A DNA stretch of 64,000 nt from Nitrospirota bacterium (GTDB taxonomy: Bacteria; Nitrospirota; Nitrospiria; Nitrospirales; Nitrospiraceae), in NCBI GenBank assembly GCA_018971525.1, contig JAGXAR010000001.1:93411-157410 (forward strand). Reading direction: 5' to 3'. The translations under genes and the position numbers were made by a program. The stretch's first letter is position 1, and the number at the start of each line of letters is the position of its first letter. The notes under the pieces are model-generated. The model had not been told where the DNA came from. It was given only the letters and a program-made list of their open reading frames with translations, and ran no database searches. Below, in pieces: positions 35,749 to 45,191 of this stretch.

Positions 35749-37230
35749 TCACGATGGTTCATGGGGTTCCTGCCCTATCGCGCAGGGCACCATGACGGCA
35801 TCTTTCATCCCGTGGATCACTTTCTTATCCGCCGGGCATACAGTAGCCAGGATACCAGCCAGTTCGGTCTTTTCGCCACTCACGAAATAATAGGGCGAGA
35901 GTCTGGCACGACCTGACATCCGGTTCATCTCACCGCTCACCGGATCGAAGTAGTCGAGTTCATAGAGGCGGCCCTTGTGAAACTCCTGCAGGATATAAGG
36001 CGTTCGAGGAAAGGCGGCCAGAGCCTTGTCGATGGCTCCCGCCCATTCGCTCTGCGGCATATCATGTCCGACCGATACTCCTCGGCTGCCCCAGGCGAGT
36101 TCAGAAAACCCTGATGGCTTGATCACGAAGTGCCGCTCTTTCTGGGTGGCCGTGGCCAGATCGTGCCAGTTCATCACGGCCCGTCCGCTGATCGCCAAAC
36201 CAGGAATTGTGGCGGATGGAGGGATCGGTGCAGGATCGAGAATCCACGTACGCGGCATGAGGGTGGTCAGATGCAGGAAGACCTCCAGGCCCAATGCCTG
36301 CTCCCAGAACGGTCGCAAGACCGGGTGATGGAGGAGGGCAAAGGCGAGCTTTTCTTCCAGCGCCGGCTTGTACGGAGGCGTGACGGCGACCCGGTCCTTC
36401 TTGATCGCATATTGGACGAGTTCTGATTTGGGAATATTCAGGAGATCGAATAACTCATAGAAGCGATAAATCAAGCCGATCGGCTGGTCCATTCCCTCGC
36501 TGGTGATCCGGAGGCCTTCTTCGGTGAATCGAATGTGACGAGGCTCCACGCAGTAGGCGTCGAGACCGATTGCTCGGAGCCGGGCTGCAAGCCACGTCAT
36601 TTCAGGCCGATAGTCTTTGGCTTCCTCCGACATCAGAATCGCGACGCATCCGGTATGCTGGGCGAGCTGGGCTCTCAACATGGCCGCAAACCCTCGAACC
36701 ATCCCCTCGTGGCCTCCCACGAGTGAAAGACCATCAGTCTCCCTATCGGCATAGAGAGCCGATAAGCATGCGGTCATACCGATTCCTCCCGGGACTGAGT
36801 CGAGCTCGGTGATCACCATGCCGTCCTGGGTGGGGATGATGTCCGGTCGGATGACAGAGGGAAGCTGGTCGCGAAACCGTTTCATCCGGCTGAATGTGAG
36901 CAGACCTTCCGGTTTTCCTTGGTCGAGGTATCCCGCGACCCAGGGTGGTTGAAGGCCGCGCAGACTCTCGGTATAGAGGCGGTTCAGGGCTCGATAAAAG
37001 ATTAAGAGTTGCGGTCCGAGCTGGTGAAAGAAATCTAACTGGTCTTTCGTGAGAGGGAGCGGTGCGGTGGCAATTCGCCAGGTCGTCGTGGCTGTGACCA
37101 CTCCGGGAGCCGAAGCCTGCCCGGGCAGAGATGGAAAGAGCCCAGCTTGCCTCAGCTGGTCACGGATGATCGTGCTACGGTGAAGGAGGTCGGAGGTAGC
37201 CAAGTCAGACAGAGGCAGTATCCGTGTCAA
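35749..37230 (-). CDS. ATP-grasp-like protein, conserved hypothetical
   Basis: About 494 residues if translation starts at TTG 37230, which has GAGGGG upstream; the longer frame to 37422 runs through decayed GGDEF sequence and gives arginine-rich nonsense, so it is rejected. The C-terminal half looks like an ATP-grasp fold (RHFVIKPSGFSELAWGSRGV, TPYILQEFHKGRLYELDYFD), and the middle resembles a glutathionylspermidine-synthase-type domain (IIPTQDGMVITELDSVPGGI, VAILMSEEAKDYRPEMTWLA). It may form an amide or peptide-like bond; substrate unknown. The start is uncertain. Confidence 0.65.
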   Translation of the reverse strand: MTRILPLSDLATSDLLHRSTIIRDQLRQAGLFPSLPGQASAPGVVTATTTWRIATAPLPLTKDQLDFFHQLGPQLLIFYRALNRLYTESLRGLQPPWVAGYLDQGKPEGLLTFSRMKRFRDQLPSVIRPDIIPTQDGMVITELDSVPGGIGMTACLSALYADRETDGLSLVGGHEGMVRGFAAMLRAQLAQHTGCVAILMSEEAKDYRPEMTWLAARLRAIGLDAYCVEPRHIRFTEEGLRITSEGMDQPIGLIYRFYELFDLLNIPKSELVQYAIKKDRVAVTPPYKPALEEKLAFALLHHPVLRPFWEQALGLEVFLHLTTLMPRTWILDPAPIPPSATIPGLAISGRAVMNWHDLATATQKERHFVIKPSGFSELAWGSRGVSVGHDMPQSEWAGAIDKALAAFPRTPYILQEFHKGRLYELDYFDPVSGEMNRMSGRARLSPYYFVSGEKTELAGILATVCPADKKVIHGMKDAVMVPCAIGQEPHEPS

Positions 37231-37273
37231 TGAGAGCCCCTCATGCGAGGCCAAGTGACTGTAACACGGGGAT

Positions 37274-37663
37274 TTAGGATCGTACAAGGGGCGAGGGGAG
37301 CGGTGGGGAAGGCGTGGCAGGGCTCGCCATGCGAACACAGTTTTTCCCCGCCCTCTTCGCGACGTAGACCGCCGCACCGGCGGCGACAATGAGTTCCGAT
37401 GGAACGGACGCATGGATGGCAAATGAGGCGACCCCGATACTACATGTGACGGAGAACGGCGGAGTTCGAAGCGCCACCAATTCCGGTAACACGGGTAACG
37501 TCGTCACTCGGTTGCGAAGCCGTTCGGCAGCGCTGAGCGCACCGTCCATCGAGGTATCCGGCAGAATCAAGGCAAACTCTTCCTCCTCCATACCGGGCGG
37601 CCAAGTCGCTCGACCGCTCAAGACTCTCTTCTGGGCTCTGCTGTCTGTCCAGCAGCCAGCCAT
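37274..37663 (-). pseudogene. Decayed GGDEF (diguanylate cyclase) gene remnant
   Basis: The frame encodes the C-terminal part of a GGDEF domain: EEFALILPDTSMDGALSAAE, FSVTCSIGVASFAIHA and AAVYVAKRAGKNCVRMAS. The catalytic GG(D/E)EF is broken: here it is MEEEEF, while RYGGG is found in the next frame just upstream, so a frameshift occurred at the GGAGGAGGAAGAG stretch. The N-terminal half is missing or unreadable. A truncated, inactive remnant. Confidence 0.75.
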
Positions 37664-37799
37664 TTCGTGGAGGACCTCAGCGCGTATCTGTCAGTAATCC
37701 AGCGAGGACGAGTTGGGTCAAGGCATTGTGGCGTTAGCTGAGAGGGAAATCAGTGAAAAAATGACATCCCCTTGGGCCCTCCTGCAGAATGGTGCTAGT

Positions 37800-39335
37800 A
37801 TGAGCCGCACATCGATTGGAATCCTTCCATGTCCGTATGCACAGAATGAGCTGGTGGGCCCTGCCGTGACGCCACCGATCGCGCTTCCACAACTCGTGCC
37901 GAGCCGCACCTGTCTCCAGTGCGATGTCTGTTGTCGGTTCCCGGACCCCGATAGCGCCCTCCGTCCGTATTTTACCGAGAACGAAATCACCCGGGCTCTG
38001 TCCGGGGGCGTTGAGGGAATGGTCTTTCCCAATCGGCTAGGGTCACAGGTGATCCTGGTTCCCGACCTCCATGGAGACGGGTATTTCTGCCCGGCATTCG
38101 ACCCAGCGACCTCGACCTGCCGCATCTACGCGCAGCGTCCGCTCGATTGTCAGCTCTATCCACTGGCTCTGATGTGGAATGAGGCGCACGACCAGGTATT
38201 ATTGGGGTGGGATACGAAATGTCCGTTCATGCGAGAGGAGATTCCGGGGGAGATCCAGCGTCATGCCGGCCTGGTGATGGCCTTGCTCGATCAGCCAGAC
38301 ATCCGTGACCAAGTAGTCGCGCATCCTCGCCTCGTCGGGCGGTTTCAAGAGGACGTGGTCGTGCTCGCAAGCCTTCCGCGCCTCACTGATGCCGCGGCTG
38401 GCCGGTGGGGGCCTGTGCCGCTGCATCGGCTCACGCTGGACGATATTCCGCGGATGACGAGGGCGTTGGATCGGTCGGGGTGGTGCCGTGCTCAGTCGCT
38501 CGCGGCCTATTCGCCTGCCTATCACTATATGTGGAATGGATTACTGGCCTATTGGTGGATGGAGCTTCAGGGGGCCTTTTGCCTTTTCGCACAATCGCCG
38601 GACGGGTGGTTCATGCCCCTGCCTCCGATCGGGGCTGGCTCAATCGACGCGCCCCTGTTTGACGCGATGGGGCTGCTGCGGCGCTGGAACGGCGACTCGC
38701 CGGTCAGCCGAGTCGAGAATGTGCCATCCCAGTTGGTGCCAGAGCTGGAACGGCTGGGATATCGTCTGACGCCCAAGGAACCGGACTATCTGTATCGCGC
38801 GACGGACCTCGCGGCCTTGGCTGGCGACCGGTATAAATCTCAACGCGCACTGTGCAATCGATTCGAACGCGAGCAGTCTTTTGAGGTGGAATCCTATCAG
38901 GTTGGCGACCGCCAGGGTTGCCGTGCCTTGCTGGGGGATTGGTCACGGCAGAAGCAAGCGGAAGGGCTTGAGACGTTCGGGGTGATGCTGCTGGCTGATG
39001 CGGCGCCGGCTCACGAAGTCATCTGGTCGCAGGCGTCGGCCCTTCGAGTCACGGGGAGGGTCGTCAGGACTCACGGTCGGATGTGCGCGTATACCTTCGG
39101 CTATTGGTTGACGAGCGCGACATTCTGTGTCCTCTTAGAGGTGACGGATCGGACTCTTCCGGGTCTGGCGCAGTATCTATTTCGAGAGACCTGTCGGACG
39201 GCCGTGGCGGAAGGGGGCGAATACATTAATGCGATGGATGATGCAGGTCTTCCTGGATTACGCGCATCGAAACAGGCCTATCATCCCGCCGGGCTGATTT
39301 CCAACTTCGTTGCCTCCCCGACGCCTGAACCATGA
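37800..39335 (+). CDS. YkgJ-type cysteine-cluster domain fused to DUF2156 (LPG-synthase C-terminal-like)
   Basis: About 511 residues from ATG 37800; starts at 37761 and 37713 are possible and none has a good ribosome site. The N-terminal part is a YkgJ-like Fe/Zn-binding module (TCLQCDVCCRFPDPDSALRP, CPAFDPATSTCRIYAQRPLD then CQLYP). From about residue 230 the protein is DUF2156/phosphatidylglycerol-lysyltransferase C-terminal-like, a GNAT-fold acyl or aminoacyl transferase: YKSQRALCNRFEREQSFEVE, GRMCAYTFGYWLTS, and NAMDDAGLPGLRASKQAYHP. The stop overlaps the sensor kinase start by four bases, so a signalling link is possible. Confidence 0.8.
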   Translation: MSRTSIGILPCPYAQNELVGPAVTPPIALPQLVPSRTCLQCDVCCRFPDPDSALRPYFTENEITRALSGGVEGMVFPNRLGSQVILVPDLHGDGYFCPAFDPATSTCRIYAQRPLDCQLYPLALMWNEAHDQVLLGWDTKCPFMREEIPGEIQRHAGLVMALLDQPDIRDQVVAHPRLVGRFQEDVVVLASLPRLTDAAAGRWGPVPLHRLTLDDIPRMTRALDRSGWCRAQSLAAYSPAYHYMWNGLLAYWWMELQGAFCLFAQSPDGWFMPLPPIGAGSIDAPLFDAMGLLRRWNGDSPVSRVENVPSQLVPELERLGYRLTPKEPDYLYRATDLAALAGDRYKSQRALCNRFEREQSFEVESYQVGDRQGCRALLGDWSRQKQAEGLETFGVMLLADAAPAHEVIWSQASALRVTGRVVRTHGRMCAYTFGYWLTSATFCVLLEVTDRTLPGLAQYLFRETCRTAVAEGGEYINAMDDAGLPGLRASKQAYHPAGLISNFVASPTPEP

Positions 39336-42300
39336 AGACCTCAATCGCCGAATCATTCCTCGAGCTTCGCCGCTATCGGTGGTTGCCCTATCTCATTATC
39401 GCCATGACCGTATTCGCGGTCCTAGGCGGCAGCATCCTGACTCGGTTCGTGGAACTTCGCCTCGTGGAGGCGAAGGGGGAAGAACTCACGCTGGCCGCGG
39501 CGGAAGTTGCCGAGAAACTCGACCGGATGTTGTTCGAACGCCGAGGCGACGCCCTCATGATGGCCCGAGTCTTATCGTTGCGAGCCTCCGATCCGAAATA
39601 TCTCTCCGAGTATCTGAAGTGGATGAAGACGGAGTATTCCCCGATCTATCTGTCATTGGCGGTCACGGACATCCAGGGTACGGTAGTGGCAGCGACGGAG
39701 CCTTCGCTGGTAGGACGCGACTATAGCCGTGCTGCACCATTTATGGCCGCGCGTGCGACGCGACGACTCGACATTGCCGACGTCGCGGTACAGGAAGCGG
39801 AGAGTGGCGTCGACACGATCGCGTTCACTGCCCCGATTCTCGACTCGCAAGGCACGTTCCTGGGCGTCGTGACTACGCGGGTGGGGATCCCATTTTTGGA
39901 GGAAGTCACAACCAGGACCATTCGCTCACTTGAAGCTCGCCATGGAGGGGGCGGCCGAGTCGAGTACCAGATGTTGACACAGCATGGCAGGGTGTTTGTC
40001 GATTCGGATCTGCCACACAAGGGCTCCATCAATCTCAAAGAACTCGGACTTCCTTCGGTACTGCTGAGCGAGACCGGTGTGCCGGGGTTTATCGAGGAAA
40101 AGCATTTGCGTCGGCACGTCCCGGTGGTGACTGGCTATGCGCAGACCAAGGGCTTCGGAGAATTTGAGGGGCTGGGGTGGTCGGTCCTGGTGCGAATGGA
40201 TCGGCAGGACATCCTGGCGCCTATTCGCGTTTTCTTGTGGAGGGTCGGGATCGCAGGCGGGGTGGTCTGGATTCCCATGCTCGGTTTGTTGTTCTGGGCC
40301 ACGGCACGATTGCGCGCGGAGCATCGCCAAGCACGACAGGAAAGTGCCTGGGCGAAAGCCGCTGAAGCCGCGTTGCTCCAGAGTCAGGAGCGAAATCGGG
40401 CCATTGTCGACACCGCGCTTGACGGGGTGATCACCATCGATTCGACCGGGATTGTGACCGATTGGAATGCGCAGGCCACGGCGATTTTCGGATGGTCCCG
40501 CGAGGAAGCGCAGGGACGGACTCTTGCCGAGACTATCATCCCAGAGCGGGATCGTCAGGCGCACGAACGGGGTATCCGTGAATTTCTCCGGACAGGGGTC
40601 GGAACGATCTTGAACCGCCGGATTGAAATTGTCGCCCGGCACAGGGACGGATGGGAGCTTCCCGTTGAGCTTGCGGTGTCACCGGCAAAAATCGGGGATG
40701 CGTACATCTTCAGTGCCTTTATCCGGGACATCACCGACCGCCGCCGGGCTGAACGGCGTCTCGCATCTCAGTATGCGGTGACTCGAGTCCTCTCCGAGTC
40801 GACGACCCTGGAAGAGGCTATTCCGAAAATCATCCAAGCAATCGGGGAGAGCCTGGAATGGGATCTGGGCGTGTTCTGGCGTGTGGATAAGGTGACGGGG
40901 GTGCTGCGCTGTTTTGATCAGTGGAAGGCACCGTCCGTGCAGGCCGATCCGTTTACCTTGGAAACCTGGCAGCAGGTATTTAAGCGAGAAAAAGGCTTGC
41001 CGGGGCGTATTTGGGCAAGCGGAAAGTCGGTCTGGGTGACGGACGTCGAGCTGGACGTCAATTTTCCTCGTGGCGTGCAGGCTCGGCAGGCTGGGTTCCA
41101 CGGGGCCTTTGGATTTCCTGTTCTCATCGGGGGTGAGATCGAGGGCGTCATCGAACTCTTCAGCCGCCAGGTGCGGCAGCCCGATGACGAGTTGTTGAGG
41201 ATGGTGGAAGACATCGGTCTCAAGATCGGCCAATTTGGCGAGCGGGCGAGGACGGAAGGGGTGCTACGGGAAACCGAGGCGCAATTGCGGCAGGCGCAGA
41301 AGATGGAGGCGGTCGGACGATTGGCCGGCGGCGTGGCGCACGACTTCAATAATCTCCTCACGGTGATTCGAGGGTACAGCGAATTGCTCCTGGGTCGCCT
41401 GGGGCCCACCGATGCCATGCGGAAGGACATGGAGGAGGTGAAGAAGGCGGCGGACCGGGCCTCCGGGCTGACCCGCCAGTTGCTGTCGTTCAGTCGCCGT
41501 CAGTTCATCGCGGCAAAAGTCGTCGATCTCAATGCCCTCGTGGCCAATATGGACGGTATGTTACGGCGTCTCATCGGTGAAGATATCATCGAACTCTGTG
41601 CCGAACTCGACGCTTCGACCGGCGCCATCAAGGCGGATCCCGGACAGGTCGAGCAGGTCATCATGAACCTGGTGGTCAATGGGCGCGATGCGATGCCCAA
41701 AGGCGGGCGCCTGACGATCGAAACCCGGAATGTGACGATTGGGAAAGGGGCGCGTCTGGATGCCGTGGGGGTGGAGCCGGGACGGTATGTGTTGCTGGAG
41801 GTTCGTGATACCGGCCATGGGATGGATGCTGAGACCCGGTCGCATTTGTTCGAGCCGTTCTTCACGACGAAGGAAAAAGGGAAAGGGACAGGATTGGGAC
41901 TCTCGACCGTCTATGGCATCGTGAAGCAGAGCGGGGGGAGCATCACCGTGGAGAGTGCTCCCGGTCGGGGCGCGACCTTCCGGATCTACTTCCCACGGGT
42001 CGAACAAGAGGTGCCGGGAACGGCGGGAAGTGCCGAAGCGACCGATTCGGCACATGGCCGCGAAACGATTCTCTTGGTCGAAGACGAGCCGAGTGTCCGG
42101 GGTCTCGTGCACGAGACGCTGCGGCTTCATGGCTATACGGTGCTGGAGGCGCGCCATGGCATCGAAGCTCTCCTCACTAGCGCAAAATACGTCGGGCCCA
42201 TCCACCTGTTGTTGACGGATGTCGTTATGCCACAGATGAGCGGGCCCGAAGTCGCGGAGAAGCTCCTGATCGTCCGGCCTGGGGTCAAAGTGCTCTACAT

Positions 42301-42436
42301 GTCGGGGTATCCGGACCACCCGGTGTTTGACCAGGGCGGCGTGAGCCGCGAGACCGGGTTCCTGCCGAAGCCGTTCTCACCTCATGTGCTGGCGCAAAAA
42401 GTGCGCGAAGTTCTGGATGGTGTGAAAGTCGCCTAG
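39332..42436 (+). CDS. Hybrid sensor histidine kinase (Cache-PAS-GAF-HisKA-HATPase-REC)
   Basis: 1034 residues. Membrane helix 1 at about 19-40, an extracytoplasmic Cache-like sensor domain (45-300), helix 2 at about 303-325. Then PAS (IVDTALDGVITIDSTGIVTD, near 355-470), GAF (about 480-640), HisKA with phospho-acceptor His in LAGGVAHDFNNLLTVIRGYS, HATPase (VVNGRDAMPKGGRLTI, DTGHGMD, GTGLGLSTVYGIV) and a C-terminal receiver (ILLVEDEPSVRGLV, Asp in LLLTDVVMPQMSG, FLPKPF). The signal is periplasmic and unknown. Coupled to the upstream YkgJ-DUF2156 gene; no separate response regulator follows. Confidence 0.92.
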   Translation: MKTSIAESFLELRRYRWLPYLIIAMTVFAVLGGSILTRFVELRLVEAKGEELTLAAAEVAEKLDRMLFERRGDALMMARVLSLRASDPKYLSEYLKWMKTEYSPIYLSLAVTDIQGTVVAATEPSLVGRDYSRAAPFMAARATRRLDIADVAVQEAESGVDTIAFTAPILDSQGTFLGVVTTRVGIPFLEEVTTRTIRSLEARHGGGGRVEYQMLTQHGRVFVDSDLPHKGSINLKELGLPSVLLSETGVPGFIEEKHLRRHVPVVTGYAQTKGFGEFEGLGWSVLVRMDRQDILAPIRVFLWRVGIAGGVVWIPMLGLLFWATARLRAEHRQARQESAWAKAAEAALLQSQERNRAIVDTALDGVITIDSTGIVTDWNAQATAIFGWSREEAQGRTLAETIIPERDRQAHERGIREFLRTGVGTILNRRIEIVARHRDGWELPVELAVSPAKIGDAYIFSAFIRDITDRRRAERRLASQYAVTRVLSESTTLEEAIPKIIQAIGESLEWDLGVFWRVDKVTGVLRCFDQWKAPSVQADPFTLETWQQVFKREKGLPGRIWASGKSVWVTDVELDVNFPRGVQARQAGFHGAFGFPVLIGGEIEGVIELFSRQVRQPDDELLRMVEDIGLKIGQFGERARTEGVLRETEAQLRQAQKMEAVGRLAGGVAHDFNNLLTVIRGYSELLLGRLGPTDAMRKDMEEVKKAADRASGLTRQLLSFSRRQFIAAKVVDLNALVANMDGMLRRLIGEDIIELCAELDASTGAIKADPGQVEQVIMNLVVNGRDAMPKGGRLTIETRNVTIGKGARLDAVGVEPGRYVLLEVRDTGHGMDAETRSHLFEPFFTTKEKGKGTGLGLSTVYGIVKQSGGSITVESAPGRGATFRIYFPRVEQEVPGTAGSAEATDSAHGRETILLVEDEPSVRGLVHETLRLHGYTVLEARHGIEALLTSAKYVGPIHLLLTDVVMPQMSGPEVAEKLLIVRPGVKVLYMSGYPDHPVFDQGGVSRETGFLPKPFSPHVLAQKVREVLDGVKVA

Positions 42437-42523
42437 CCCGCATTCGGTCATTCCGCCGGATCGCTTGATCTTCAGCCTCGTTTCCGTTTATCGTGCCCTA
42501 CCACAGCGCGAGACCGTATGAAC

Positions 42524-42770
42524 CTAGTAGGTTCACGGGAAAACTGTTTTGCACTTCAGAACTTCGATGGTCTGCACATGTGGCACAACAGGAGCACACT
42601 CCCGCAGGATGCTCAAAAAGGCCGTCCAGCAAGGCCGCAGTGAGCGAAGGCGTACCCTCTGGGGTACGTTGAGGATCCGCACGATTCGAGAACGCTGCTT
42701 GGTCAAAGATGCGTCTTGGCGCACCGGGGTTGGGCGGGTGAGAACAGAGACTTTTTCAGCATCCTCCTAA
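42524..42770. repeat. CTAG-ended interspersed element, copy C
   Basis: Left end CTAGTAGGTTCACGGGAAAA, right end GACTTTTTCAGCATCCTCCT. Internal GAACTTCGATGGTCTGCACA and GCAGGATGCTCAAAAAGGCC match copies B and E. It ends immediately before the ribosome site of the cbbQ-like gene and separates it from the histidine kinase. Confidence 0.75.
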
Positions 42771-42782
42771 AGGGCAGGAGCC

Positions 42783-43601
42783 ATGAGTCAACAGGCACGC
42801 GAAGTTAATGTCGGACAGTATCGGATCGAGCGAGAGCCATTCTACGCGGAGGTCCGTGGCGAGATCGGGTTGTTCACAATCGCGGCGAACAGCAAGATGC
42901 CGGTCATGCTCAAGGGGCCAACCGGGTGCGGCAAGACCCGATTCGTCCAGCACATGGCCTACCGGCTTGGCCGTCCGTTGATCACGGTGGCCTGTCACGA
43001 AGATCTTACCGCCTCCGATCTGGTGGGGCGGTATCTGCTCAAGGGCCAAGAGACGGTCTGGGTGGATGGGCCGTTGACGCTCGGCGTGAAGCATGGCGCG
43101 ATCGTCTATTTGGACGAAATCGTCGAGGCGCGGAAGGACACCACGGTCATCATCCATCCCCTGAGCGACGATCGCCGCCTGTTGCCGATCGAAAAGAAGG
43201 GGCAGGTGATTGAAGCAGCCGACGACTTCCTCCTGGTGATTTCCTACAATCCCGGTTACCAGAGTGTGCTCAAGGATTTGAAGCAAAGCACGAAGCAGCG
43301 CTTCATGGCGATTGAGTTCGACTATCCGGCGCCTGATGTCGAAACTACCGTGGTCGAGCGGGAAGCGGGGGTCAGCCGTGACCTTGCCGCCAGCTTGGTT
43401 AAACTCGGTGGAAAGGTGCGGAATCTCAAGAATCATGGCTTAGAAGAAGGGGTCAGCACTAGATTGCTGATCTATGCCGGGACACTCATTCGGCAGGGCG
43501 TGGCGACCGATCGAGCCTGCGATGTCGCGATTGCCCGCCCGATCACGGACGATCCCGATATGCAGCGCAGTATTCTGGAATTGGTGAAGGCCATTTTTTG
43601 A
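42783..43601 (+). CDS. CbbQ/NirQ/NorQ-family AAA+ ATPase
   Basis: 272 residues, MoxR-type AAA+. Walker [19 protein letters not shown], Walker [12 protein letters not shown], then [20 protein letters not shown] and sensor-like [12 protein letters not shown], with the CbbQ C-terminal [20 protein letters not shown]. With a VWA partner, CbbQ/NorQ acts as an ATP-driven activase, for example of Rubisco or NO reductase. The VWA partner is 2.9 kb downstream; three small genes lie between them on the same strand and two on the opposite strand. A clear AGGAG ribosome site precedes the start. The client enzyme is not visible here. Confidence 0.92.
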   Translation: MSQQAREVNVGQYRIEREPFYAEVRGEIGLFTIAANSKMPVMLKGPTGCGKTRFVQHMAYRLGRPLITVACHEDLTASDLVGRYLLKGQETVWVDGPLTLGVKHGAIVYLDEIVEARKDTTVIIHPLSDDRRLLPIEKKGQVIEAADDFLLVISYNPGYQSVLKDLKQSTKQRFMAIEFDYPAPDVETTVVEREAGVSRDLAASLVKLGGKVRNLKNHGLEEGVSTRLLIYAGTLIRQGVATDRACDVAIARPITDDPDMQRSILELVKAIF

Positions 43602-43605
43602 TCTT

Positions 43606-43950
43606 ATGGCTGTGGCTCCCCCGTCGCGGATGAATGCGCTGATCGTGCGGGACACCAAAGACGGAGCGATCCTCACCGTTCACGTCCAACCTAAAGCTTC
43701 CACCACAGAGTATGTGGGCATTCACGGTGATGCGCTGAAGATTCGTGTGGCCGCTCCACCGGTCGATGGCGCAGCCAACGATGAATTGATTCGGTTTTTA
43801 GCCCGCCAATTATCGATTCCTTCTACCTCGGTGCGGATTCACTCCGGTGCAAGCGGACGGCACAAACGTGTCCTTGTCAAAGGGGCTACCGCGCAGCTGG
43901 TGATGGCTCGGTTGAACCTTGGCCATCGAAAGGGATCAGTGAAACCATGA
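43606..43950 (+). CDS. DUF167 (YggU-family) protein
   Basis: 114 residues. The family core is complete: [60 protein letters not shown] and [10 protein letters not shown]. YggU/DUF167 proteins are about 100-residue cytosolic alpha/beta proteins of unknown function. Start ATG 43606 is 4 bases after the cbbQ stop; ATG 43630 is an alternative. Its stop overlaps the next start (ATGA), so it lies in the cbbQ operon. Confidence 0.9.
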   Translation: MAVAPPSRMNALIVRDTKDGAILTVHVQPKASTTEYVGIHGDALKIRVAAPPVDGAANDELIRFLARQLSIPSTSVRIHSGASGRHKRVLVKGATAQLVMARLNLGHRKGSVKP

Positions 43951-44375
43951 GGCAAGGAATTCTGTCCATTATCGGGGGATCGCTGTTGCTCACCGCCTGT
44001 TCGGCGCACCCCGTTCTGTATCCCAACGCGCATTTGCAGTCTGTGGGAAAAGACATTGCGCAGCAGGATATTGAGGCCTGCGTGCAATTAGCGGAAGCGG
44101 CCGGGGCGGAGGAGGGCAGTGGAACGGCCGGTCGTGTGGCGACCGGCACCGCAGTGGGAGCCGGAGTCGGCGCGGCGAGCGGCGCTGTCGGCGGAGCCAT
44201 CTCAGGCGCAGCAGGCAGCGGTTCCATGATCGGGGCAGCGAGCGGAGCGGTGTGGGGATTGCTCACCAGCCTATTTTACGCGACGATCGGCCCGTCGCAG
44301 CCGAATCAGGCCTACACGAACTTCGTGAATCGATGCCTGCAAGAGAAGGGGTATGAGGTGACGGGCTGGCAATGA
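43947..44375 (+). CDS. Glycine-zipper lipoprotein, paralog 1
   Basis: 142 residues. Leader [18 protein letters not shown] with lipobox LTAC. The centre is a long glycine zipper (VATGTAVGAGVGAASGAVGG, AISGAAGSGSMIGAASGAVW), and the end is NFVNRCLQEKGYEVTGWQ. This matches glycine-zipper outer-membrane lipoproteins of unknown role that may self-associate in membranes. Overlaps the DUF167 gene by four bases. A paralog of identical length lies 376 bases downstream. Confidence 0.8.
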   Translation: MRQGILSIIGGSLLLTACSAHPVLYPNAHLQSVGKDIAQQDIEACVQLAEAAGAEEGSGTAGRVATGTAVGAGVGAASGAVGGAISGAAGSGSMIGAASGAVWGLLTSLFYATIGPSQPNQAYTNFVNRCLQEKGYEVTGWQ

Positions 44376-44382
44376 GGGGGAG

Positions 44383-44479
44383 GGTCTCACAGCCAGGGCA
44401 TCCCTTTGCTCCCGGAACGCGCACGATGAAACAGTGCTCGTTCGACGGCCACAGTCGGGATTGCCCTGACTGTGAGACC
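44383..44479. repeat. Conserved-tip hairpin repeat, copy 5 (reverse orientation)
   Basis: Outer arms GGTCTCACAGCCAGGGCATC and GATTGCCCTGACTGTGAGAC are almost perfectly complementary; the tip GAACGCGCACGATGAAACAG then TGCTCGTTC is the reverse complement of the tip in the 28-30 kb copies. It follows 8 bases after the stop of lipoprotein 1 and is likely its terminator. Confidence 0.75.
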
Positions 44480-44722
44480 TGAGAGAGTGACAGGATGAGG
44501 AGCATAACTGCTAAGAAGGTGCTCGCGGAACGCGCGGCCTGAGAAGGCCCTCGCTTGGGTAAAGAGCGCGTCTCGGCGCGCTCGGGTGGTCGGGTGAGAA
44601 TTGGGCGCGCAGTAGTGGGCTCCTCCTCCCTGCCAGCATGGGAGGGTGAAAGAGGTAAGAATGGGGCGCGCATGTGAGGCCGCCCTCTTCCATCTCGTCA
44701 CGAGTCGGGAGAAGGAGAGAGA

Positions 44723-44755
44723 ATGACAAAAGTGAATTGTCGGTGTTGCAGTTGA
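44723..44755 (+). CDS. Possible leader peptide (10 codons) upstream of lipoprotein 2
   Basis: An ATG with GGAGAAGGAGAG at ideal spacing opens a ten-codon frame (MTKVNCRCCS, TGA). The TGA overlaps the TTG start of the downstream lipoprotein as TTGA. It contains three Cys codons in five. It may serve translational coupling or cysteine-sensitive control, or it may be the residue of a start-region frameshift. Confidence 0.4.
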   Translation: MTKVNCRCCS

Positions 44756-45180
44756 TCTGGCAGCGGGGGGTGGTGTTCGTCCTAGGAATAAGTCTTATGG
44801 CCTGTGCGGGGCCGGAGCCGTTGTTGCGGTCGAATGCAAAGTTCCAGCTGCAGGGGCGGGAGGCGGCGAAGCTTGATATCGCTATGTGTCAGCAGGAAGC
44901 TGACGCGGCCGGGTTGAAGCCTGGCACCGGCAATCGAAGTGGTAACGTCGCCGCTGGAGCTGGGCTGGGTCTGATTAGCGGCGCTGCGGTTGGTGCCTCC
45001 AGCGGTTTGATTGGCGGGGCAACAGGTGTGGTGATTGGCTCAGCAGTCGGCGGCGCGCTCGGAGTCATCATCGGTTCAGTGGGCGGCGCCTACAGACCGC
45101 TTGAACCCGATCCTCCCTATGCCGATGCAGTGGTGCGGTGTTTGATTGAAAAGGGATATGACGTGTCGGGCTGGCAGTAA
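44752..45180 (+). CDS. Glycine-zipper lipoprotein, paralog 2
   Basis: 142 residues if translation starts at TTG 44752. That start gives the leader MIWQRGVVFVLGISLMAC with lipobox LMAC and a length identical to paralog 1, which decides the choice over the GTG at 44674. The product has the same plan: FQLQGREAAKLDIAMCQQEA, glycine zipper GLGLISGAAVGASSGLIGGA and the end VVRCLIEKGYDVSGWQ. It is a tandem duplicate of paralog 1, diverged to roughly half identity. The only well-placed SD-ATG upstream is out of frame. Function unknown. Confidence 0.75.
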   Translation: MIWQRGVVFVLGISLMACAGPEPLLRSNAKFQLQGREAAKLDIAMCQQEADAAGLKPGTGNRSGNVAAGAGLGLISGAAVGASSGLIGGATGVVIGSAVGGALGVIIGSVGGAYRPLEPDPPYADAVVRCLIEKGYDVSGWQ

Positions 45181-45191
45181 GGGAAGGCTAG

